64,000 nucleotides of DNA from Leptidea sinapis. Its lineage: Eukaryota; Arthropoda; Insecta; Lepidoptera; Pieridae. Within the stretch, counting starts at the first letter, position 1; every line of letters begins with the position of its first letter. The stretch spans positions 10,663,453 through 10,727,452 of the forward strand of contig NC_066290.1 in NCBI RefSeq assembly GCF_905404315.1, read 5' to 3'. The position numbers and the translations under genes were made by a program. Positions 41,401-53,400 of this stretch are shown piece after piece. A model generated the notes under the pieces. That model saw nothing but the letters and a program-made list of their open reading frames with translations. It was not told the origin of the DNA and did not search any database.

Positions 41401-44400
41401 AGATTAAAATGTATGTCAAGGTGAATGAATAATTTTCACATTCTGATAACAGATACTATCAGACATTTTACACACGTAATTCACATAAATATAAGTTATA
41501 TATTATATTTATAAGCAATTGTTAAGTTATTTTTGTCGAGTCATTGTTCACAACGTTTTATTTTAACACATAACAGCTTATCTTAAGAATTTTTTTATTT
41601 TAATACGGGATGAGACGGGCAGGACGTTCAACTGATGGTAATTGATACGCCCTGCCCATTACAATGCATTGCCGCTGCGTATTCTTGAAAAGACCAATAA
41701 ATTCTGAGCGGCACTAGAGTTGCGCTCGTCACTTTGAGACATAAGATGTTAAGTCTCATTTTCCCAGTAATTTAACTAGCTACAGCGCCCTTCAGACCGA
41801 AACACAATAATGCTTTACACATTACTGCTTCACGGCAGAAATACGCGCCGATATTACTACTGATTGTGCAATCCATCCAAGTATATATTATTTAAGTTAT
41901 TCAAACATCAGCATCAATTACTAACTCTTGCACAGTTTTACATACTAACATAGACTTAATAAAAAAAACAAATACACACATACGCAAACACACACAGACA
42001 CACACACACACACAAACCTCTTTTTAGTGAGTTTGCTAATTATGTATAGTAATGTAAGCTTTCGAAAGGACCTAGCCTCTGCAACTCAGGGTATCCTAAC
42101 ACAGAGAGTAGGGCACAAAACACTCTGTACCATATGTTATTAGACTTGAATGAATGATTACTGTTATTATTCACTGATTTATTCATCAAGTCTCTAGGTT
42201 AGCTAAGCCACAGATCCTTTAAGACGCGAATGACGCGGTTGTTATTAATACCCCTCGCTAAACTTGCTCCGACGTTGTTGCGAATTGTTGCACACTAACA
42301 TAAATAAGTGTACTTATGTGGGCACGCAAGAAGTTATGCTTCTCTGACGTAACAAAACAAAAATCCTTCAAGAATTCTATTCCTGGTGTTATTTTCATTT
42401 CTAAAAAGAACAATATTGTAATAAAGACAGTATTAAATACAGCCAATGAAAATATTATTACTAGGATGCCGCAGTCGCTCGTCGTATATTTGAGCGAAGC
42501 GTTCAATTTTTAAATAAATATAAATAGCGCTTGTTAATTTGTAAATAAAGTTTGTTTTTAATTATAATAATTGAATTAAGTCGAAATTCAAAATTCTGTC
42601 TCGACAATAACCTAGAAGATGTCGAAAGCTTTCTATGAGAGCATTTTTTTTTAAATCGGTCCAGAAATGGCCGAGAAACAATTTAACACAGAAATTAATT
42701 AAAGTCACCCGGTGGGAGCTCCGCTCAGCTTTACTCAATAACGCATAATTTAGTTCAACAACGTTTATTTACCTAACTATCATTAAATTATTTTATTACA
42801 ATTAAAGAGTTTTTTTTTTATTTAACTAATTCTGAAATTTAATTAAATCTCGTCCATTGGTTGTGGTTTAGTAGATATGATTTACTAGCGGCTTATGGTT
42901 GCTGTAAGTATGATACAAAATACAAATGGTCTTGTTGACCAGCTAATGTTGGTGCTAAATAATAAGGGTGTTGAATTTGCGTGACGGTGTTGTGTTTTTC
43001 CCTTGTTTTTTTGTTTTTCCCTCACGCGACTAAAGATACTTCATTAGGCGCGTTTATAGGCGTGGCTTTAAAAATTGCTGCAAAGATTAAAAAAAAATCC
43101 CAGATTAAAAATATTAGTACAAAAGTTAAAAGGTATTTCTTACAGGTTTCTGTAATGAGGATTCTTGGTGGTACCGCCCGAGTAGCCAACCCTGGTCCGA
43201 ATAACTCCTGGAGTGACTCCGAATAGCGAATCATTTGACCAAAAGCAGCCCATTCCAAACGTCGCTTTCTTCGTGGGTATATCCACATCGTGAAGGAGTG
43301 AAGCCTGCAAAAAATAATCAGTTATCAAGCCAGAGGCAAAATAATTTTTAACAAATATAGATTCCGTAAAAAAAAAAATCTATCAAAAATAGAATGTTGT
43401 GTCTTTTTGTCTTGTTTTTGTGTTTTAAAACTATCAATCAATGGCTTTACAACAATGTTGGTCTGTGTAATATCTTATTATTGGTAAGTTAATTACCACC
43501 CATTTTGTCAATTCGTAAATATTTTTAATATTATTTCAGGATCTCAATCGGCCAACTCTCTCAGCAATGTTTCTGAAACTCCTAACAAATTTCGTCTTAA
43601 CTAGAGCCGTAAAAGTTTATCGTTTTCTAATTTCTTGATTGTTCATTTCTTTGCTGGATGATCTTGTCACCGAGTACCCTTTTAGTTTTAAATTATAGCT
43701 ATATTTTTGATTACTTTAAATTGTTTCAAATGTTCGCATGATACGAGGGGGTATTCAATAATGCTTCCATTGTCTGACTAGGTCAAGCTTATACACTTAT
43801 AAGATTCACTAGGTTGTTTATTAATTTATTTTTCACTTAATTATGCAAGTAAAACATTTGAGTTTTTGTTGCATGCATCACAATGCATAGATTGTATTGC
43901 ATAAATTCTTGTAAAATGTATAATAAAGCTATAAATACTGGTAATGAAGTGGGTTTGTTGCCACCTCTATTTACAGCAATGTAATGTCATTTTTAGTGCT
44001 ACGTAAATAAATAATATTTGAGTTTGCGTTCAATTACAAATAAAACTATTTCCAAGACGCACGATTTCATTCGACGAAGATTAAAAAAAAGAGTCATTCC
44101 AGGTAAATCAAATAAGAAATGAGAAAGAAAAAGGAAAAAATACACTCGCGTCTCTTCAGATGACACCATAAGATAAGGATAGAAAAATATGTTACTCTTT
44201 CAAAATTAACGGTATTTAAGTTATTGTACAAATAACTAACTACAAGCACTGCTGCATGTCAACATTTAAAAAAAATCAAAGATAAAATAATAAAAAAAAC
44301 AACGAACTATTTGCCTTATGTCTTCTGCAAAGCATCACAATATTGAGATGAATTAATCTAGGAAACCGAAGATAACATGTGCGGCAGTACATCTTCCATG

Positions 44401-47400
44401 TAATGTAACAATAATAAGAACTCCGCCAGAAATTTGTGTAAATCGACTTAAAATTTTATTCGTTTTGTATTTTGAAGTTCGTTTAAGACAAGTTTGGCAA
44501 GTATAATTCTTCGACCGCCTGTCAATTATTATAAACTTGAAAAAGTATTTTTGTAGAATAATGGTTTGTGTGGACAGGAATTCTGGGTAGAAATTCAATA
44601 ACCTGTCTCGAGTTACGAGGAACGAGTTTCCGAAATTACCAGTACCTATATTATAGCAACGGAATCAGGTTTTATTCCAAACGAGATAAGTTCATTTAAA
44701 CAAGAAGTAGGCTCCTTTAGTAAATTGGGAATAGGTTCTGAATTTTGGTAGTCTAAGATATTTTTTTTAATACTCTACCAAATTTCCATGTAATATGTCT
44801 TCATATTATCTCGACAGACACGTGTACTTTTAATACTAAGACGCTGCAGGAGTTCAACCCTGAAATAATAAATAATGACCGTTTGGTATTGTATGGTTCG
44901 AGATCTACCAGAATAAATTTACATATTTTGCTGTTTAATGTAAAATAGCAAATTAACTTGCTTGCCTTGTTCTAACAAATCTTAGACCAACACAAGCCCG
45001 GGCCTCCTCCCGATCCTTTCATGTCAATCCATAGCAGTTCTTCTCCAGGTGGGTCTTGCCAAATTTTTTTGTAATCATCTTCCCATCTTATTATCTGTCT
45101 TCCTCTATATCTTTTCCAGTGTCTAGGATAATGCTTTTTTTTTTTTATGGAATAGGAGGACAAACGAGCGTACGGGTCACCTGGTGTTAAGTGATCACCG
45201 CCGCCCACACTCTCCTGCAACACCAGAGGAATCACAAGAGCGTTGCCGGCCTTTAAGGAAGGTGTACGCGCTTTTCTTGAAGGTACCCATGTCGTATCGT
45301 CCCGGAAACACCGCATAAGGAAGCTCATTCCACAGCTTCGTGGTAGGAGGAAGAAAGCTCCTTGAAAACCGCACTGTGCAGGACCGCCACACATCCAGAT
45401 GGTGGGGATGATATCGTAACATGTGGCGTGTCGTGCGAAGGTGAAATTCGGCGGCAGGAATCAGGTTGAACAGCTCTTCGGAACACTCCCCGTGATAAAT
45501 GCGGTAGAAGACACACAATGAAGCGACGTCTCTACGCAACGCCAAGTGATCCAGCCGTTCACAGAGTACTGGGTCCCCGACAATACGAGCTGCTCTGCGT
45601 TGCACGCGGTCAAATGGATCGAGCTGATACTGGGGTGCGCCCGACCAGAGATGACAGCAATACTCCATGTGAGGCCGGACCTGCGCTTTGTAGAGCGCTA
45701 GAATGTGGGCCGGCTTGAAGTATTGCCGTGCTCTATTTATGACGCCCAGTTTCTTTGAAGCCAGTTTGGCTTTGCCCTCCAGATGGCCACGGAATTGGCA
45801 ATTGCTCGAGATTTCGAGACCCAGTATTCCGATAATAGGCGAGGCTTTAAGGGAAGTGTTCTCGAAGAGCGGTGTACGGTGAATGGGGTTTTTTTAGTGA
45901 TAAACGCGCAAACTTGAGTCTTCTGGGGGTTAAATTGGACAAGGTTCAACTTACCCCATTCCGCGACCTTCTCGAGAGAGGACTCGATAGAAGACACAAG
46001 TTTCTCCCGGCACTGCTCGACGTTTTCCCGAGAGAGACCTGCATGGCCCGTGTATACGGCATCACCAGTGCTGTCGTCTGCATAGCAATGCATGTTGGCA
46101 GTGGCACATATCATTGATATGCAGAAGAAACAGCGTGGGAGATAGCACACAGCCTTGGGGCACTCCAGCGTTCACGGGCTTGGGATTCGAGCAATAACCA
46201 TCGATAACGACCTGTATGCTGCGCCCAGTGAGGAAGCTGGAGGTCCACTTGCATAAGCTCTCGGGAAGCCCAAATGATGGAAGTTTTGCGAGGAGCGCCT
46301 TGTGCCATACACGATCAAAGGCCTTCGCTATATCCAGACCAACTGCCAGGCCTTCCCCCTTGCTTTCAATAGCCGCCGCCCATCTATGTGTTAGGTATAC
46401 CAGAAGATCGCCAGTCGACCGACCATGGCGAAAGCCGTACTACCGGTCGTTGATCAACTGGTGACCCTCAAGGTATACCAAGAGCTGGCGGTTAATTATG
46501 CTCTCCATGATTTGGAGAGTAGGGAGGTAATAGCAATAGGCCTGTAGTTTGCCGGATCCGAACTGTCTCCTTTTTTTGGGATCAGATGGACAAGGGCTGA
46601 CTTCCATGAATCAGGGACTACGCCTTTTGAATAAGAGTGCCGGAATAAACGCGTTAGCACCGGCGTCAACTCAGGGGCACACATTCTAAGTCCCACAAGC
46701 ACACGGCCGGTCTGAGGTTCGAGTCTCCTTAGGAGACGCCCCGCGACTGTTGTTGCGTAGTCTTTGCGGCCTCCACGGCCCACGTCCTACTCCGCTGTGA
46801 AAGCCAGGGCTGCGAACAGCACAGAGGAGGTTTTAGTCGGTATGGGGCGTCCGCTTACGCGGACACTCGAGTCCGACATATTACGCCCCGTTCCGGGGCG
46901 TAAATACATAACAGTATTTCCTCCTCTCAAAAAAAAAAAACACAAAAACATTCTAAGCACGATTGGAGAAATGCCATCCGGCCCGCTCGACTTCCTGACG
47001 TCCAACGAAAACAGAGCTCGCCTAACAGTTTTCTGTCGGAACTGTACTTCAGGCATGGAGCTCTGATACCGCGGGATGGTCGGCGGTGTTTTTCCGTTGT
47101 CGTCAAGAGTCGAGTTGGAGGCAAAAAGAGTGCACAGGAGATCGGCTTGCTCTTTTGCCGTATGGGCCAGGGTGTCATTCCTCATGTGCAACGGCGGCAT
47201 GGACGGCTGGTTGAAGTTACCAAGAGCAGCTTTCGACAACGACCAGAACTTGCGTGTTCCGGTCGGGTAACTGGAAAGCTGCTCGCCAATTTTGATGACG
47301 TGCTTCGATTTCGCACGGGCGATTTGCCGCTTAAAAAATCTGGAGGCACGGTTATATTTCCTCTTCAGAACTTTGCAGTTCGGATCCTTTGAGCCCAGCG

Positions 47401-50400
47401 CCGCAACCCAAGTTCGATACGCCTGTTTTTTGCAGTCAGATGCTGCTTTAACTGACGCATCGAACCAGGGCTGTGATCTGCCACCGATCGGTACTACAGA
47501 GCTTGGTATAAAAATATCCATGCCCTGCTGTATCACATCGGCTACTGCTACTTGGACCTGGGACTACCCTATTCTTTTTACGCCCCGGCAGCACAGGGCA
47601 AAATTGCTCCAGTGCAGTATTCGTCCGCATTAGAGCGATCGAAATATTTATTTAAAATTCTTAAATCTGGGAAAGGCTTTTAATATGCTACCTCTTAAGT
47701 TTGTGGCATGTTTTGCGATGGTGGAATTATCACTAGCAATCAGGTCAGACTGCTCTTCCTAAATATCCTTATTGGATATTCTGCTGACTACACATCCCGA
47801 TGTTTACCAGGTCTTTGTCGACGCCCCTCTCGGAACGTCCAACCATTGCCTGCTCAAGAGTATAGTGCCTATCCGACGCCAACGTCGCAGACCACCAGCG
47901 ACCCGCCGCGTTTGGCACTACAAGTCAGCAGATTGGGATAGGATGCGTTCCTTTTTTACATCCTACCCTTGGGGCAGGGTTTATTTCCCTTCGGATGATC
48001 CTAGTGCCTGCGCCGTTGCAGTAGCCGATGTGATACTATAGGGTATGGATATTTTTATACCAAACTCTGTAGTACCCATCGGTGGCAGATCACAGCCCTG
48101 GTTCGATGCGTCAGTTAAAGCAGCATCTGACTGCAAAAAACAGGCGTATCGAGCTTGGGTTGCGGCGCTGGGCACAAAGGATCCGAACTGCACAGTTCTT
48201 AAGAGGAAATACAACCGTGCCTCCAGATTTTTTAAGCGGTAAATCGCCCGTGCAAAGTCAAAACACGTCGTCAAAATCGGCGAGCAGCTTTCCAGTTACC
48301 CGACCGGAACACGCAAGCTCTGGTCATTGTCGAAAGCTGCTCTTGGTAACTTCAGCCAGCCGTCCATGCCGCCCTGGCCCATACGGCAAAAGAGAAAGCC
48401 GATCTCTTGTGCACTCTTTTCGCCTCCAACTCGACTCTTGACGACAACGGAAAAACACCGCCGACCATCCCGCGGTGTCAGAGCTCTATGCCTGAAGTAC
48501 AGTTCAGACAGAAAACTGTTAGGCGAGCTCTGTTTTCGTTGGACGTCAGGAAGTCGAGCGGGCCGAATGGCATTTCTCCAATCGTGCTTAGAACGTGTGC
48601 CCCTGAGTTGACGCCGGTGCTAACGCGTTTATTCCAGCACTCTTATTCTAAAGGCGTAGTCCCTGACTCATGGAAGTCAGCCCTTGTCCATCCGATCCAA
48701 AAAAAAGGAGACAGTTCGGATCCGGCAAACTACAGGCCTATTGCTATTACCTCCCTGCTCTCCAAAATCATGGAGAGCATAATTAGCCGTCAGCTCTTGG
48801 TATACCTAGAGGGTCACCAGTTGATCAACGACCGACAATACGGGTTTCGCCATGGTCGGTCGGCAGGTGATCTTCTGGTATACCTAACACATAGATGGGC
48901 TACGGCTATTGAAAGCAAGGGGGAAGGCCTGGCAGTTAGCCTGGATATAGCGAAGGCCTTTGATCGTGTACGGCACAAGGCGCTCCTCTCCAAACTTCCA
49001 TCATTTGGGCTTCCCAGTGGACCTCCAGCTTCCTCACTGGGCGCAGCATACAGGTCGTTGTCGACGGATATTGCTCGAACCCGAAGCCTGTGAATGCTGG
49101 AGTGCCCCAAGGCTGTATGCTGTCTCCCACGCTGTTTCTGCTGCATATCAATGATATGTTGGACACCTCCAACATTCATTGCTATGCAGACGACAGCACT
49201 GGTGATGCCGTATACACGGGCCATGCAGGTCTCTCTCGGGAAAACGTCGACCAGTGCCGGGAGAAACTTGTGTCTTCTATCGAGTCCTCTCTCGAGAAGG
49301 TCGTGGAATGGGGTAAGTTGAACCTTGTCCAATTTAACCCCCATAAGACTCAAGTTTGCGCGTTTACCACTAAAAAAAACCCCATTTGTCGTATCACCCC
49401 TCTTCGACAACACTTCCCTCAAAGCCTCGCCTAGTATCGGAATACTGGGTCTTGAAATCTCGAGCGTTTGCCAATTTCGTGGTCATCTAGAAGGCAAAGC
49501 CAAATTGGCTTCAAAGAAACTGGGCGTCATTAATAGAGCACGGCAATACTTCAAGCCGGCCAACATTCTAGCGCTCTACAAAGCGCAGGTCCGGCCACAC
49601 ATGGAGTATTGCTGTCATCTTTGGTCTGTCGAATTGTCGGGGACCCAGTGCTCTGTGAACGGCTGGATCACTTGGCGATGCGTAGAGACGTCGCTTCATT
49701 GTGTGTCTTCTCCGCATTTATCACGGGGAGTGTTCCGAAGAGCTGTTTAACCTGATTCCTGCCGCCGAATTCCACCTTCGCACGACACGCCACAAGTTAG
49801 GATATCATCCTCACCATCTGGATGTGTGGCGGTCCTCTACAGTGCGGTTTTCAAGGAGCTTTCTTCCACGTACTACAAAGCTGTGAAATGAGCTTCCTTG
49901 TGCGGTGTTTCCGGGACGATACGCCGTGGGTACCTTCAAAAAAAGCGCATACACCTTCCTTAAAGGCCGGCAACGCTCCTGTGATTCCTCTGGTGTTGCA
50001 AGAGATTGTGGGCGGCGGTGATCACTTAACAATAGGTGACCTGTACGCTCGTCCTCCAATTCCTTAAAAAAAAAAAAAAAACTAGTTCCAAATCACAACG
50101 CACGTATCTATGTTCATAGAGTAATGGATCTCTGCTTGATTGCTTCAGCGACATTTTCTTCATAAATATTAATTCAAAATCCTGTACACCCAGCGTAAGG
50201 TTAGGCGATTTCTCAGGTGTTCCATTATCAATTATCATCAGGAAATCTGTAGGATGGTTTGGCCATAAAAACCATAAAAATCTTACATTTTAGTGTTTCA
50301 TTACATACACGTAGATTACATCATAAAACACGAGCTTAATCGCAAGGTTAAATAACTCTATCCACTGTTTCCTATCACAAATTCCGCCAAGAGGAAAGAG

Positions 50401-53400
50401 GTCAAGCCAACAAAGAGTTGCTTCAAATTCATCGGACGTAAGGTTACTGCGTAGCATTGTATTATCAAACAGTTATCACTTACCCCTTTGTTAATTAATT
50501 GTTTGATAAACCATCAATTAAACAAGTCATCATTGTCCGACACGATTAAATAACGACAAGGTTTCAATATTCAACACTTAATCACCCACTAGTGATCGAT
50601 CTCTGCCGTGAGAAGAAATGGCACGAAAGTCAATGTCACTCTTTCGAATCAACATTTACAGCTTCATCGCTTTATAAATTATTTTAATTATAATATTTAT
50701 GTAAAATGATGCAACAAAAATTCTCAAAGGTAGAATACTCAATGTCTTATACGAGTAATTAAAAAAAATGTAAACACATAAATAAAAACACTATAGTCAT
50801 GTAGTATAGTAGATGCATCAGTCTACATACATTGTACAAAACATTTTAACCCGAAATTTTGAAGAGTTCCTCAGGAAACTAGATATAATATTATACTTAT
50901 AATAATTCTAGTAGAAATATGATTCATCAGACTGAAAGCATTTGAGATTTAAATGTATATGCATTAAATCATCAAGCAAGCAATCATCAAGTAAGATACA
51001 GATATTGCAATTCTTAATAGTCTTCTTCCTCAAAGGGTAGGCCCCCAATTATCTTCCGAGAGTGGGTCTATTAAACTAAATAACTTGACAAGAATAGCCT
51101 GTTGACTTTAACAGTGATATTTCCTATAACTGCTAGATCATATTTTCGTTGCACAATTTAATGCTCGCTATTCCTTTTTATATCTATTTATCGACTGGAA
51201 GGTATTTATTTAATATATTCCTAAAGCGCAACGGTGCTGCTTCAGTTTGTAAATCTGATTTGTGATAGGGACGGAATCTTGTTGTATTTCTGTCTACGTA
51301 TCGTCAAGTTAGTTTGCAAACGGTACTTTTGATTGATAATTTTAGCAGTGTCTGTTTCGACCTGTTGTCTCTAAAATGGCGGGCTTTCAATAGCGTGTAA
51401 TATTTTTAACAAAAATATGATGATTTATTTGATTGTCTAGTTGTTGAGCGTAGGTCTCCTCCATAACCCTTCATTCTTCCCGATGATACATTGCTCCTGT
51501 CTCAATTTAATCTACGACTTTGTCTTCTTCTTTCTCCTGTACCTCTTTAAGATACCAAATCGTATCATCCTTGGCTTGCTTATCGGTTTCACTTCGAATA
51601 GGTAATCAGCAAATTCCTATTTAAGTTTTATAATGGTGTAGCCTATATCTTATAGCCTAGATATTATTCTGGCGCGATTTTTCTTTAAGTTTGTCTTGCC
51701 TCATGTTTAGCATAATATTTTCAATATTTTGTTGGCATTTTTAAATGTTGAATGGTGAATGTTTTCTTAGCCATTCTTTCTTAGTGTCCATCTTGAAACA
51801 CCATAAGTCATTCCTGGAAGAATTGGAGTCCTATTGGGATAAGTGCATTTTGCTTACTACTTTTAGGACTTACCAATATCTCTTTCATGTTAAATGAATT
51901 CAAAGTTTTGGATGTACTTTGATATTTTTTGAGTGGGTGAAGTAGTTGTACAATGACACTCAGAACCTTGGTATATTTTATACTATGATTTTAATACTTT
52001 TATCAAAGGAAAAGAAAATAATTCAGGTAACAAAAGCTCACCCATCTTAACTTTTTTCTCTGAAAAAGGTATAAGAGAAGGGTTAAGGGGGTTAGTAAGG
52101 TTAAATTAATTCAAACGTCTGCTAGGTAGGCAAGTTTTTTGGTACTTGCGTGGCAACATACACAACGTTTCGAATTAGAAAATCAAATATGAAAATGTGT
52201 GAAACCCGAAGATATTCGGAAATCCGCATAAGGAAAACGTAGAAAGTTCAGCAAACAGAGATGCGTAGTCAATCTGACGTGAACATTTTAAAACTTAAAA
52301 AACTAACTTTTTTGTTACTAAGTTATAAGTTACAAAACCCATGAAAGAGCAACTAAACATGGTCATTCTATTCTAATAATATAAAGAAGTAAAGCATGGT
52401 ACTCTCTGGATCTACGGAAGAAAATTCTGTTACTGTTAAAATTTATTACATACTAGCTTTTACCCGCGACTTCGTCCGCGTGGAATTGTAACAATTCCAA
52501 TTCAATTGGGCAGCAAATTTTATTTTTCAGAATAATTTGCAAATAATACACTACAACTACTTTATTTGGTTTTTCCCTCCTTTGCTAAATAAATAAATAT
52601 TTTGCGGGTTTGATACTCGCCACTAAAATTTCCCATGTGAAAAATATTTTTTCTTAAAGTAGGTACCTACTCCTGTTAGATACTATTAGGTAAGCGTTCT
52701 AGTTTTTTACTTTCATCCCTTTATTTCAACACTATTCAGGTCAAAATTTAAAAACGCTACAACAAATATTTATTTATTTCTTATCAAGTACCTAAATATT
52801 AAGTTTCATGGTGGCATTTTTGATAATGCCGAACTTCCATACAAACTTCTACCCTTTATTTCAACCCCTCCAAACCTCTTATTCAAGATAAAATGTAGCT
52901 TATGTCCTTTTCCAAGTTCTAGTCTATTTCTGTACTTAATTTCATCAAAATAGTTTCAGTGTTTTAAACGTGATAGCGTAACAAAGAAACTTACATTCAC
53001 ATTTATAATATAACTTTCCGTAGGTAGGTTGGTAGGTAGGTAGTCCGATTTTCGAAACGTTTGAATGGTTACACTAATTGCGGACGAAATCGCGGGTAAA
53101 AGCTAGTAGAAGAAGACCGAAACCAAATTATAAATAACAATTCAAACTAAGAATAATTTCTAATAGTATAATAGAAATACTCAACTAAAAGGTCCACATC
53201 GCCTTCAAAACAAAAAGCATAAATGGTAGGTACCTATTAACCTAGATACTTTTAAGAATAATGCGAATGCTTGCATGCGAGATCCGACTTTTAACTTACT
53301 ATTAATGCTATTATGTACATAGTACGTACATAGTACCTATCTACTACCTACCGTTGCTTAACCCAGATTTTATAAATTATTCGACGATACGATAGTGTTC

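Noticed and set aside
42258..42513. Overlapping 82- and 65-codon ORFs
   Set aside because: They lie on a dispersed repeat also found inverted at 27.6 kb.
44353..44598. 81-codon minus-strand ORF with a CxxC
   Set aside because: A single CxxC in an AT-rich, lysine/isoleucine-rich frame; no splice context or homology recognised.
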